Shown here one piece after another: positions 1-6,855 of a stretch of 64,000 nucleotides of DNA. The first letter of the stretch is position 1; each line of letters opens with the position of its first letter. The translations under genes were made by a program, and so were the position numbers. The notes under the pieces were generated by a model. It was not told where the DNA came from. It was given only the letters and a program-made list of their open reading frames with translations, and searched no databases. The stretch is from Desulfovibrio psychrotolerans (GTDB lineage Bacteria; Desulfobacterota; Desulfovibrionia; Desulfovibrionales; Desulfovibrionaceae). The stretch covers positions 310,001-374,000 of the forward strand of contig NZ_BLVP01000001.1 of assembly GCF_013340305.1 (NCBI RefSeq). Reading direction: 5' to 3'.

Positions 1-1636
1 CCCGCTCACGCGGTGTCCAGAGGCACGAGCCGACCACATAGCACAGCACGTTCATGAGCATGCTCCAGAACAGCGTGTGCGCCAGGGGCGAGAACACCTC
101 AAGCCCCAGCAGTTGCTCAGGACGGAGCCATCCTATGCCAAAGGGACCGGCCTCCAGCATGGACGATTCCAGCACGCCGCTACGGATAAGCACCGGGACA
201 CACTGCGTGTAAAACCACAGCCCAAACCCGGCCAAAAGGCCGCTCACGGCTCCCGCCCTGTTGCCCGTGGTCCAGAACAACCCGCCCACCGCCGCCGGTC
301 CGAGCTGGGCAAACGCCATCATGGATACTATGCCAAGGCTGACCAGCGTATACGATTCGCCCACCAGCAGATACACGCCGTACCCCATAGTCAGATAGGC
401 GCACACAACCACCCAGCGGCATTGCAGAATATAGCGGCGCAGCCACGCCATACGCGGCAGCAGATTCAGAACAGGCAGCAGAAGGTCATTGGTCAGCATG
501 GTCGTCATGGTCATGGTGGCAATGACAAGCATGCTCATCCCGGCGGAAAACCCGCCCAGAAAAACCAGCATGCTCAGCCAGTGCACGCCTTCCTGCAACG
601 GCAGAAGCAGCACAAACCAGTCTCCGTGCGTCGCATCATATCCCTGCAGAAGTCCCGCCAGCGCCATAGGCATGACAAAGACGGTAATAAGCAGCATATA
701 CAGAGGGAGCAGCCACATGGCCGTGCGCACATGCCGTTCATCGGAGTTCTCCACCACAGCCAGATGAAACTGGCGGGGCAGCAGCAATACCGCGGGCGCG
801 AACAGAAACGCCCGCATAACCCACTCCATATAGCCGCCCTCAATACGCCCGGGGCTAAGCAGTGAGGCAAACCCCACCTCAACGCTGCGTGAAAAGATAT
901 CACCAAACCCGTTGTACATGCCGTAGGTGACAAATATTCCGGCAGCCATAAACGCAACAACCTTCACCACAGATTCCACGGCAATAACGGCCACCATCCC
1001 CTGATGCCGTTCAGTGGGGTCCAGCCTGCGCACACCGGCAAGGATGGTGAACAAAATGGAGAATCCAAGCAGCGCAGGACCGGCAAAACCGCCCTGCACC
1101 TGCAATACAGCCCCCTCCCACGGAACAAGGGACAAAGAGTGGTCCCAAAGCCCCGTTCCCGCGTTAACTGCAGAATCTGCCGGACCATGCGCGGCAAGCA
1201 TTATCCCCAGCGTTGCCAGAATGGCCTTGAACTGAATGGCCACATACGGGAGGCTGCCCAGCACGGAAAACAACGCCACAACCCCGGCGATGAAATGGGA
1301 CTTGCCATACCGCGCGCTGAAAAAGTCGGCTATGCTGGTGATACGGTAGCGGGATTTAAGGCGTATCATGCGCCGTAAAACCCACCACCACACCGCCACG
1401 CCGAAAAAGGTGCCAATGAAGGAAACAAGAAACGCCATCCCCGACTGTGCCGCCTGTCCTACATTGCCGTAGAAGGTCCATGCGGTCATGTATACCGTTA
1501 GGGAAAGCGCGTAGACGTAGGGGCTGGAGGCCACTTTCCGGCGCAGGCCGGGCGTTTTTTCAACCCGCAGCGCAAACCAGAGAAGCGCAGCCACATACAA
1601 CACGAAAACGACGGGGAATACAGTCTCCGGCCCCAT
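1..1636 (-). CDS. Sodium:solute symporter-like (SLC5/CbrA-type) membrane protein, C-terminus outside window
   Basis: An open frame runs leftward from an ATG at 1636 for 545 codons and leaves the window without a stop. The translation is almost entirely hydrophobic helices, with about 12 membrane segments. The motif TAWTFYGNVGQAAQSG (about residues 54-69) followed by SRYRITSIADFFSARYG and LGSLPYVAIQFKA matches the SSS-like sensory module of CbrA-type histidine kinases better than a plain transporter. In that family the symporter domain is followed by PAS and kinase domains, but those would lie beyond base 1, so the kinase part is inferred. It starts 2 bases after the stop of the small membrane gene upstream, so the two are probably co-translated. 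An ordinary SSS transporter is the alternative. Confidence 0.75.
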   Translation of the reverse strand, partial: MGPETVFPVVFVLYVAALLWFALRVEKTPGLRRKVASSPYVYALSLTVYMTAWTFYGNVGQAAQSGMAFLVSFIGTFFGVAVWWWVLRRMIRLKSRYRITSIADFFSARYGKSHFIAGVVALFSVLGSLPYVAIQFKAILATLGIMLAAHGPADSAVNAGTGLWDHSLSLVPWEGAVLQVQGGFAGPALLGFSILFTILAGVRRLDPTERHQGMVAVIAVESVVKVVAFMAAGIFVTYGMYNGFGDIFSRSVEVGFASLLSPGRIEGGYMEWVMRAFLFAPAVLLLPRQFHLAVVENSDERHVRTAMWLLPLYMLLITVFVMPMALAGLLQGYDATHGDWFVLLLPLQEGVHWLSMLVFLGGFSAGMSMLVIATMTMTTMLTNDLLLPVLNLLPRMAWLRRYILQCRWVVVCAYLTMGYGVYLLVGESYTLVSLGIVSMMAFAQLGPAAVGGLFWTTGNRAGAVSGLLAGFGLWFYTQCVPVLIRSGVLESSMLEAGPFGIGWLRPEQLLGLEVFSPLAHTLFWSMLMNVLCYVVGSCLWTPRER

Positions 1637-1638
1637 GC

Positions 1639-1902
1639 CTAGCCTCCGGAATCCACATCGTCATGCAGTGCCTGCCGTGCGCCCCCTCCCCTGCGGGAGG
1701 ACTCGTACCGGGCGGAAACCACGGCCCAAACGAAAATGGCGGCAATCCCCGCCCCCCACATGCCGAAAAGATACAGATACATCACCTGCGGCGAGGCTGC
1801 TTCCAGAACGGTAGGAAAGGGCCAGACAACGCACAGAAAGGTCAGCGCGATGACACAGAGAAGATACGTGCTTGTGGCTGCGAAGGGTTTTTTCTCATGC
1901 AT
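1639..1902 (-). CDS. Small two-helix membrane protein
   Basis: An 87-residue protein with two clear hydrophobic segments (about residues 12-30 and 40-62) and a charged C-terminal tail rich in Arg, Gly and Asp. It ends two bases before the SSS/CbrA-like gene, so the two form a tight operon. Small membrane partners are known for several SSS-type transporters (for example DUF4212 or YjcH-like subunits), but I do not recognise a specific family here. A purine-rich stretch (GGGGAA) lies upstream of the ATG. The role as an accessory subunit of the downstream membrane protein is inferred from position only. Confidence 0.6.
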   Translation of the reverse strand: MHEKKPFAATSTYLLCVIALTFLCVVWPFPTVLEAASPQVMYLYLFGMWGAGIAAIFVWAVVSARYESSRRGGGARQALHDDVDSGG

Positions 1903-2259
1903 GCCGAATCCGTGTTCCCCGAAAGACTGGTCGTAACGGAAGAAAAACCGGTTGCGTCAGTTGTGTTACGCTCCCAATGCAGCCGCCAGTCGCAACGGCT
2001 GCCCCCTGCCCGGCAAGCCCCCTGAGCATTCTAGAGACTATGGCACACCAGCGGCACGGATGCAATAAACACACGCCGCCACACCATGCGTCATGTCCCC
2101 GACAGCCCGCAGGGCGCGACCACGCTGCCCCTGTGCCGCAAACCCGGTTTATTCATGGGGGCTCCGCACGGTGGCCGGAAAACATGGCACTCTTCTTGCT
2201 CAAACAGAGCAGACTGCATGAGGGGAAATAAATGCAGGGCATCATAGGAGGTGATCGCC
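1903..2259. other. Divergent intergenic region
   Basis: This gap separates the leftward membrane genes from the rightward unknown gene. The only confident element is the sigma-54-type promoter at 2185-2200. I see no RNA gene or credible small ORF in the remainder. A GTTGCGTCAG stretch near 1950 weakly resembles the GTTGCGCAAC palindrome upstream of the paralogue at 37.3 kb. Confidence 0.5.
2185..2200 (+). promoter_or_regulatory. Candidate sigma-54 promoter of the 2260 gene
   Basis: TGGCACTCTTCTTGCT matches the consensus TGGCACG-N4-TTGCW at every fixed position except one (T for G at the seventh base). The invariant GG (2186-2187) and GC (2198-2199) are separated by exactly 10 bases, as required. 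Transcription would start near 2211, about 49 bases before the GTG start at 2260. Confidence 0.7.
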
Positions 2260-2844
2260 GTGACCATAGATGGCGTATACAATAACCTGAACAGCATGAT
2301 GAGCATCCAGTCGCGCGATGCCGACAAAGAGCGGACACCGGACGGTACGGGGGTTGACCTCGCCCGGCTCACCGACTCCATCAGCCTGTCATCCATCGAT
2401 CCCAAGCTGCGTGCCGTGCTGGAAGATATTTCCGTCCGCGGCGGCAACGTGGTGGACGCGCTCGAAGGAAATATCAACACGCTTCAGGAAGGATTCGTAG
2501 AAACCCTGCATACCCGCCTGTCTGCGGCGGGCGTAAGTCTTGACGACAAGATCACCCTTCGTCTCGGAAACGATGATGCACTGCAACTGGTGGGCAACCA
2601 TCCGGACAGGACACGCATAGAAGAAGTGCTCTCCGCCAACCCGGACCTCAAAGAAGCGTTTCAGGAGATAGCCGGACAGTCCGAACTGGTGCGCGATATC
2701 AGGAACATCCGTAAGGTTGTGGGCACCCGGGGCGGCGTTGCACAGTACGAACAGATGGCGCAGGAAAACAGCGGCAGTGCAGACGCTTATCAGTTGAGCA
2801 TGCGCGGCTCCTTCTCGCACTTCTATTTCTCCCCGGAAGGGTAA
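2260..2844 (+). CDS. Unknown protein, paralogue of the protein at 36597-37238
   Basis: A 194-residue soluble protein without signal peptide or membrane segment. I chose the GTG at 2260 because a perfect Shine-Dalgarno (AGGAGGTGATC, 2246-2256) sits 8 bases ahead of it; the in-frame GTG at 2251 lies inside that Shine-Dalgarno. Residues about 73-140 align with residues about 85-150 of the other protein. The shared pattern is L-x3-F-x-E, then a Gly-Val plus Asp turn, a stretch ending in H-x-D, and I/V-E-x3-x-A-N-P-[DE]-x3-x-F-x-x-I. I know no function for this family. Both copies have sigma-54 promoters at the same distance, which points to a regulated, possibly surface- or motility-linked role, but that is inference. 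Confidence 0.75.
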   Translation: MTIDGVYNNLNSMMSIQSRDADKERTPDGTGVDLARLTDSISLSSIDPKLRAVLEDISVRGGNVVDALEGNINTLQEGFVETLHTRLSAAGVSLDDKITLRLGNDDALQLVGNHPDRTRIEEVLSANPDLKEAFQEIAGQSELVRDIRNIRKVVGTRGGVAQYEQMAQENSGSADAYQLSMRGSFSHFYFSPEG

Positions 2845-3161
2845 TCCACCCTGCCGGATAATTGATTCACCGCAGTTGCCCTCAGTCTTTCCCGACCCGC
2901 GTATAGCCCCTTTTCCGCCCCCCTGCCCGTGTCAACAGAGCGGCATCGCCCGTAACACGGTACGCAGCTAACGCACTCGGCAGAATGCCCCCCTTCCTTT
3001 CCCGCACAAGCCTGAACGCAAAATCCCTTGCACCTCCGAGGGAAAAGACGTAAGCAGTCTTCCCGTCCGGCACCGCTTTTTTGCGTACTGCGGTTGCCAC
3101 GGACGAAATGGGGATTATATTCCCCACAGCAACGGCACCAAGCCGCCAGAATGAATCAAAT
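2845..3161. other. Intergenic region upstream of tmRNA
   Basis: No credible gene is seen here. The right end carries the likely ssrA promoter; the rest shows nothing recognisable. Confidence 0.5.
3094..3121 (+). promoter_or_regulatory. Probable ssrA promoter
   Basis: TTGCCA (3094-3099) and TATATT (3116-3121) are separated by 16 bases. Transcription would begin about 35 bases before the mature tmRNA 5' end, which fits a short leader removed by RNase P. Confidence 0.5.
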
Positions 3162-3520
3162 GGGGGCGCCCTGGTTTCGACGGGGATTGAAGATGCCGGA
3201 GTGGCAGGCCGAGGCGCCGCTGGCCTCGTTAAAAGCGGCACAAAAGTAATTGCCAACGATAATTACGACTACGCACTGGCTGCTTAATTGCAGTCACATC
3301 CATGCAGCGGACGCCTGATAGGCTGCACGGGTGACAAAAAGCATCAGGCTGGCTTCCGATGGCGTTTGCCCCTGAGGAAGTAAGAACTTTCAGACAAACT
3401 GGCTGCAAGCCACCTGGTCATGGGTAACACTTGCAGCGAGATTATGAACATGACCTAAGCCTGTAGAAGCTTCGAGCGGACCGTTCTCGGACGCGAGTTC
3501 GATTCTCGCCGCCTCCACCA
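3162..3520 (+). ncRNA. ssrA: Transfer-messenger RNA (tmRNA)
   Basis: The 5' end GGGGGCG pairs with CGCCTCC just before the encoded CCA at 3518-3520, forming the tRNA-like acceptor stem with one G-U pair. The typical GGTTTCGACGGGG block follows the 5' end, and GAGTTCGATTCTCGC forms the T arm near the 3' end. The tag reading frame starts with the resume codon GCC at 3252 and ends at TAA 3285-3287, giving the tag ANDNYDYALAA. The product rescues stalled ribosomes and marks their nascent proteins for proteolysis. It is a one-piece tmRNA of about 359 nt. Confidence 0.97.
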
Positions 3521-3557
3521 TTCTTAGATGTAACACGTTGATTTACAGCGCGTTACG

Positions 3558-3625
3558 CAAAGGGCCAGCATCTCAGAATCGTCAGTGAAACGCATTGACG
3601 ATGCATAATGAGGCGCTGGCCTTTG
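3558..3625. repeat. Long nested hairpin downstream of tmRNA
   Basis: CAAAGGgCCAGC (3558-3569) pairs with GCTGGCCTTTG (3615-3625) with one bulge. Inside it CTCA (3572-3575) pairs with TGAG (3609-3612), and ATCGTCA (3578-3584) pairs perfectly with TGACGAT (3596-3602) around an 11-base loop. It may terminate ssrA, although the T tract is poor, or be a folded transcript or a small palindromic repeat element. Confidence 0.6.
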
Positions 3626-3787
3626 TCTTATAGCTACCTGATACCCCCTCCCACAGGCTACGGAATCCGCTTCAGGGTTCCGGCTGCCCCTCCGGAACAT
3701 ATCGTACGTTACTGCCCACGCTTGACCGCAGTATCCATCTTGTAACGTTTGCACCGCACATAGCACCCGCTGCCAACGCCCCACACC

Positions 3788-3824
3788 TTGACCCCATGCC
3801 GAAATTGTACTACTCTTTGTACAA
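3788..3824 (+). promoter_or_regulatory. yefM promoter and YefM operator
   Basis: A possible -35 TTGACC (3788-3793) is followed 17 bases later by a weak -10 TACTCT (3811-3816). The palindrome TTGTACAA (3817-3824) and an additional TTGTAC half (3805-3810) flank the -10. TGTACA-centred palindromes are the known binding core of YefM in Escherichia coli, so this is a good candidate autoregulatory operator. Confidence 0.7.
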
Positions 3825-3841
3825 CTATGGAGGATACCGCA

Positions 3842-4099
3842 ATGCCCGAAGCACTTACCTATTCCGATGCCCGCAAAAACCTTGCCTCAACCATGGATAA
3901 GGTATGCGACACGCACGACCCCGTCATTATCACCCGGCGCAAGGCAAAGCCCGTGGTCATGATGTCGCTGGAAGATTACAACAGCATTGCGGAAACAGCC
4001 TATCTCCTCCACAGCCCCGCCAACGCAGCACGCCTGCGCGAGAGCATTCAGGCTGCGGAAGCGAAAAAAACAACCGCACATACGCTGCTGGAAGCGTAA
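3842..4099 (+). CDS. yefM: YefM antitoxin, type II TA system
   Basis: An 85-residue Phd/YefM-family antitoxin. It should bind and neutralise YoeB through its C-terminus and repress its own operon through its N-terminal DNA-binding fold. YSDARKNLASTMDKV at the start and ITRRKAKPVVMMSLEDYNS, then ETAYLLHSPANAARL, follow the E. coli protein closely. The ATG at 3842 is preceded by a good Shine-Dalgarno (TGGAGGA); the longer in-frame start at 3788 would overlap the operator. The stop overlaps the yoeB start by one base (TAATG), as is usual for translationally coupled TA pairs. Confidence 0.95.
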   Translation: MPEALTYSDARKNLASTMDKVCDTHDPVIITRRKAKPVVMMSLEDYNSIAETAYLLHSPANAARLRESIQAAEAKKTTAHTLLEA

Positions 4100-4362
4100 T
4101 GCCCAACCTTACGTGGACAGGCCATGCATGGGAAGACTACCTGTATTGGCAAAAGACCGATAAAGCGATGGTCAAGCGTATAAACACGCTGATTAAAAAC
4201 GCCATGCGCACCCCATTTGAAGGGAGTGGCAAGCCGGAACCATTGCGCTTTGACCTTGCCGGCTACTGGTCACGACGCATAAATCAGGAACATAGAATAG
4301 TGTACAGCTACGATGACAAGACCGACACCCTTGTCATACTGCAATGCCGCTATCACTACTAA
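4099..4362 (+). CDS. yoeB: YoeB toxin, ribosome-dependent mRNA endonuclease
   Basis: An 87-residue RelE-fold toxin that cleaves mRNA in the ribosomal A site when freed from YefM. Residues corresponding to the E. coli catalytic set are all present: E47 in KPEPL, R66 in INQEHRIVY, and the C-terminal H86-Y87 pair in CRYHY. DYLYWQKTDK and RTPFEGSGKPEPL are hallmark stretches of the family. The length is normal, so the toxin looks intact and active. Translation is coupled to yefM by a one-base overlap. The proximity to tmRNA is notable because trans-translation relieves ribosome stalling caused by this kind of toxin. Confidence 0.95.
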   Translation: MPNLTWTGHAWEDYLYWQKTDKAMVKRINTLIKNAMRTPFEGSGKPEPLRFDLAGYWSRRINQEHRIVYSYDDKTDTLVILQCRYHY

Positions 4363-4366
4363 TGCT

Positions 4367-4398
4367 AACGCGCCCACCCGTTTTTGGATGGGCGCGTT
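4367..4398. terminator. Bidirectional terminator between two TA modules
   Basis: AACGCGCCCA (4367-4376) and TGGGCGCGTT (4389-4398) form a perfect 10-bp stem; a T run sits in the loop and TTTCATT follows. It lies 4 bases after the yoeB stop and 8 bases from the stop of the opposing antitoxin, so it probably serves both operons. Confidence 0.75.
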
Positions 4399-4406
4399 TC
4401 ATTATC

Positions 4407-4709
4407 TTAATGATGCACAGCCGCATTAGGCCTTGCATGCAGCGAAACCCCCAACGCGGAAAGCACCTTATGAATAGTATCATACCGGGGTTTTGCTCCG
4501 GGGGCCAACGCCTTGTAAAGGCTTTCGCGGCCTAATCCGGCATCCTTCGCCAGCCTGCTCATACCTCTGGCCTTAGCTACATCGGCAATGGCTACAAGCA
4601 GAATATCAGGATCATCCTCTTCCAGTGCGGCATTAATGTACGCGGCAATGGTTTCTTCGCTGTCCAGATAGTCGGCGGCATCAAATTTGGTGATTTTTGA
4701 ATTGCTCAT
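4407..4709 (-). CDS. HigA-like antitoxin, addiction-module HTH protein
   Basis: A 100-residue protein with an N-terminal segment typical of the putative addiction module antidote family (TKFDAADYLDSEETIAAYINAAL) and a Cro/CI-type helix-turn-helix (about residues 40-92, including GMSRLAKDAGLGRESLYKAL). It should neutralise the toxin encoded just upstream and repress the operon. Its ATG overlaps the toxin stop in the sequence TAATG, and a GGAG-type Shine-Dalgarno lies within the end of the toxin gene. The toxin-first order is the HigBA arrangement, the reverse of yefM-yoeB next door. Confidence 0.9.
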   Translation of the reverse strand: MSNSKITKFDAADYLDSEETIAAYINAALEEDDPDILLVAIADVAKARGMSRLAKDAGLGRESLYKALAPGAKPRYDTIHKVLSALGVSLHARPNAAVHH

Positions 4710-5008
4710 TATTCATCTCCTAGTTCTTTGGCCAACTTCTTCGCAAGGTCTATGTCCCTTTGCTGCGAAGACTTATTGCCTCCGGCAAGCAGCAGATATA
4801 CCTTACTACCTCGCTTGGTGAAATACACCCTATACCCCGGCCCTGTATGAATGCGCATCTCTGATACGCCTTCCCCAACAGGGGCACAGTCGCCAAAGTT
4901 ACCCTTCTCCGCAGACCGAATCCGAATGAGCACCTTGGCCTTGCCCATGGGGTCTTTCAGTTTGGTAAGCCAACGGTCAAATTGGCTTGTGCGGTCAAAA
5001 TGGTTCAT
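4709..5008 (-). CDS. HigB/RelE-like toxin, addiction-module killer protein
   Basis: A 99-residue protein of the RelE/ParE superfamily, phage Gp49-like killer branch. The segments FDRWLTKLKDPMGKAKVLIRI, VSEMRIHTGPGYRVYFTKRG and LLLAGGNKSSQQRDIDLAKKL are typical of the family. Predicted action is mRNA cleavage, inferred from the fold. I place the start at the ATG at 5008; a longer frame to 5182 exists, but its extra 58 residues are unlike the family. A 16-bp palindrome lies just upstream. Confidence 0.9.
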   Translation of the reverse strand: MNHFDRTSQFDRWLTKLKDPMGKAKVLIRIRSAEKGNFGDCAPVGEGVSEMRIHTGPGYRVYFTKRGSKVYLLLAGGNKSSQQRDIDLAKKLAKELGDE

Positions 5009-5017
5009 GTCACATGG

Positions 5018-5033
5018 GTATCCATTCGGATAC
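5018..5033. promoter_or_regulatory. Palindromic operator candidate for the HigBA-like operon
   Basis: GTATCC-ATTC-GGATAC is a perfect 6-4-6 palindrome ending 10 bases before the toxin ATG. On the minus strand TTGACA (5043-5038) lies just upstream of it and could be the -35; the matching -10 (TACCCA, 5020-5015) overlaps the palindrome and is weak. Binding by the antitoxin HTH is the natural hypothesis. Confidence 0.55.
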
Positions 5034-5121
5034 ACAATGTCAATGATGAGCAGGCGACAATGGCTGCATACGGTGTTCAATTGCAAGCTGTGGCGAGGTA
5101 GAATTGGTTCTGCCCTGCCCC

Positions 5122-5218
5122 GCAACCAACGTTGCACCTGCAACAAAAGTTGCTCACCACGCCCTTCATTTTTCCCCGCCACCCGCCAACATAGCGCTCA
5201 TCCGTCAACCTTGGTTGC
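5122..5218 (+). promoter_or_regulatory. Three GCAAC-N4-GTTGC inverted repeats, candidate activator-binding sites
   Basis: GCAAC-CAAC-GTTGC (5122-5135) and GCAAC-AAAA-GTTGC (5140-5153) are perfect dyads with centres 18 bp apart. A third copy with one mismatch (TCAAC-CTTG-GTTGC) is at 5205-5218. They lie about 150-250 bp upstream of the sigma-54 promoter candidate at 5365, the normal position for enhancer sites of NtrC-family activators. Such an activator is encoded in the same operon (14132-15589). Confidence 0.6.
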
Positions 5219-5364
5219 ACGCCCCCGTTGCCCGCCAAAGGCATTCTGCCGCGCCATAGCCTTATCCGCCATCACCTCAGTATCGCAAAAAACAATACAA
5301 CACCCTTAAATCACTTACTTAGCCTGCAAACACTCCCTGCTCACCACTCCCGTCCTGCGCCTTC

Positions 5365-5380
5365 TGGCACGAACCTTCCT
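5365..5380 (+). promoter_or_regulatory. Candidate sigma-54 promoter of the ABC transporter operon
   Basis: TGGCACG-AACC-TTCCT fits TGGCACG-N4-TTGCW with one mismatch, in the -12 element (C for G). The -24 element is perfect. The predicted start of transcription is near 5391, 30 bases before the ATG at 5421. Confidence 0.6.
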
Positions 5381-5420
5381 ATAGGCTCCCACATCGTTCA
5401 CCCGAGAAGAAGGAGCCACC

Positions 5421-6074
5421 ATGTTTGTCGGGCTTAAAATGCTTAAAAATTTCATCGCCATGCCCCCGGACGCCCTTGTGGAGGACGCGCAGCGCCTCAT
5501 GGAGGAGCAACGGTTCTGGATGCTGTTCGTCGTCAAGGAAGGCAGGCTCGTGGGCTATGTCCGTACAGAGGATATCCACGCTGCCATGCCTTCCCTCATG
5601 ACCGGGCTGGACAGGCACGAGATCAACTACCTGCTCTCCAAGCTTACCGTGGGCCGCATCATGCGCACAGATATCACCTCCGTCACACCGGAAACGGAAA
5701 TAGAATCCGCCGCCATGCTCATGCACAATAAAAACCTCGCCGGACTCGCGGTGGTAAACCCGGCGGGCGACCTCATCGGCTACATAAACCGCACCGTCAT
5801 GCTGGAAGTGCTGGCAGAAGAAATGGGCTACGGCAAGGGCGGCTCACGCATCGTGTTCGAGGTAGTAGACCGCCCCGGCGTGCTCAAGCAGGTCTCCGGC
5901 ATCATAGACGAAATGGGCTACTCCATCATCTCTACAGGCACCTTCACCCACCGTGACCGCCGCATGGTGGTTATCCGGGTAGATACCCCCAATCCCTCAA
6001 CCATTGCCGCCGCGCTGCAAAAAAACGGGTACGATGTGGTCGGGCCGGAGGACTTCAAGCATGAGTGGCAGTAA
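5421..6074 (+). CDS. CBS-pair and ACT domain protein
   Basis: A 217-residue cytoplasmic protein. Two CBS motifs occupy about residues 5-135 (VEDAQRLMEEQRFWMLFVV, VGRIMRTDITSVTPETEI, NKNLAGLAVVNPAGDLIGYI), and an ACT domain about 142-212 (IVFEVVDRPGVLKQVSGIIDEMG). CBS pairs usually bind adenine nucleotides and ACT domains small molecules such as amino acids. It is the first gene of the transporter/CoA-ligase operon, has a strong Shine-Dalgarno (GAAGGAG), and its end overlaps the next gene by 14 bases. A sensor that adjusts transporter or ligase activity to energy or substrate level is a reasonable inference. AcuB-like proteins are the nearest described relatives. Confidence 0.85.
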   Translation: MFVGLKMLKNFIAMPPDALVEDAQRLMEEQRFWMLFVVKEGRLVGYVRTEDIHAAMPSLMTGLDRHEINYLLSKLTVGRIMRTDITSVTPETEIESAAMLMHNKNLAGLAVVNPAGDLIGYINRTVMLEVLAEEMGYGKGGSRIVFEVVDRPGVLKQVSGIIDEMGYSIISTGTFTHRDRRMVVIRVDTPNPSTIAAALQKNGYDVVGPEDFKHEWQ

Positions 6075-6855
6075 CCCCGTGCTTGAGGTGCAGGAGGTTA
6101 CGCTCACCTTCAAGAACGTTGCCGCCCTGTCACGCGTCTCCTGCTCGGTGCCGGAGGGAAGCATAACCTCGCTCATCGGCCCCAACGGCGCGGGCAAAAC
6201 AAGCATGCTGAACTGTATTTCCGGTCGGTACACCCCCACCAAGGGCACTATCCGCATGCGCGGGAACGAACTGAACGGCGTGCCTGCGCACAAGCGCACC
6301 GGGCTCGGGCTTGCGCGCACCTTCCAGAACATCGCCCTGTTCCGCGGCCTCTCCGTGCTGGATAACCTTATGGTGGGCCGCCATTCGCGCCTGCAATACG
6401 GCCTGCTGGCCTCCATCTTCTATCTGGGCAAGGCCCGTGCGGAAGAAGACAGGCACCGGGAACGGGTAGAAGAGATCATAGATTTCCTTAACCTCTCCCC
6501 CTACCGCCACCAGATAGCCGGGCACCTGCCCTACGGGGTGCAGAAAAAGGTGGAACTCGGGCGCGCGCTGGCGGCGGAACCATCCCTGCTGCTGCTCGAT
6601 GAACCCATGGCGGGCATGAATCTGGAAGAAACCGAAGACATGGCCCGCTACATTCTGGACATTAACGAAGAATGGGGCATCACCGTCTTTCTGGTGGAAC
6701 ACGACATGGGCGTGGTCATGGATATTTCCGACCACGTGGTGGTGCTGGACTTCGGACGCATCCTCGCAAGCGGCACACCGCAGGACATACAAACCAACCC
6801 CAAAGTCATCAGCGCCTATCTGGGCGAAGATGACGGCCTGTACAAGGGACGTTAG
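6061..6855 (+). CDS. livG: LivG-type ABC transporter ATP-binding protein
   Basis: A 264-residue ATPase of the branched-chain amino acid type importer family, working at the inner face of the membrane. Walker A is GPNGAGKT (about residues 40-47) and Walker B is LLLLDEP; the H-loop histidine is in FLVEHDMGVVM. The family-specific segment RTGLGLARTFQNIALF and the LivG-type signature variant LPYGVQKKVELGRAL are present. The start is the ATG at 6061, inside the end of the CBS-ACT gene, suggesting translational coupling. It is separated from the second ATPase (LivF) by four genes, an uncommon split within such operons. Confidence 0.93.
   Translation: MSGSNPVLEVQEVTLTFKNVAALSRVSCSVPEGSITSLIGPNGAGKTSMLNCISGRYTPTKGTIRMRGNELNGVPAHKRTGLGLARTFQNIALFRGLSVLDNLMVGRHSRLQYGLLASIFYLGKARAEEDRHRERVEEIIDFLNLSPYRHQIAGHLPYGVQKKVELGRALAAEPSLLLLDEPMAGMNLEETEDMARYILDINEEWGITVFLVEHDMGVVMDISDHVVVLDFGRILASGTPQDIQTNPKVISAYLGEDDGLYKGR

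Larger units (their letters stand above)
3521..3841. other. Gap between tmRNA and yefM
   Basis: No protein gene is credible here. The gap holds a long nested hairpin (3558-3625) directly behind tmRNA and, at its right end, the yefM operator and promoter. No integrase gene or copy of the tmRNA 3' end was noticed, although tmRNA 3' ends are common integration sites. Confidence 0.5.

Noticed and set aside
2041-2056. TGGCACACCAGCGGCA as a sigma-54 promoter
   Set aside because: The -24 half fits, but the -12 half (CGGCA) lacks both T residues, and a better site exists at 2185.
3524-3784. Minus-strand 86-codon ORF next to tmRNA
   Set aside because: It covers the hairpin and the yefM upstream region and lacks a start signal or similarity.
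3162-5200. Integrated mobile element at the tmRNA gene
   Set aside because: No integrase, transposase or duplicated tmRNA 3' end was found; only TA modules support the idea.
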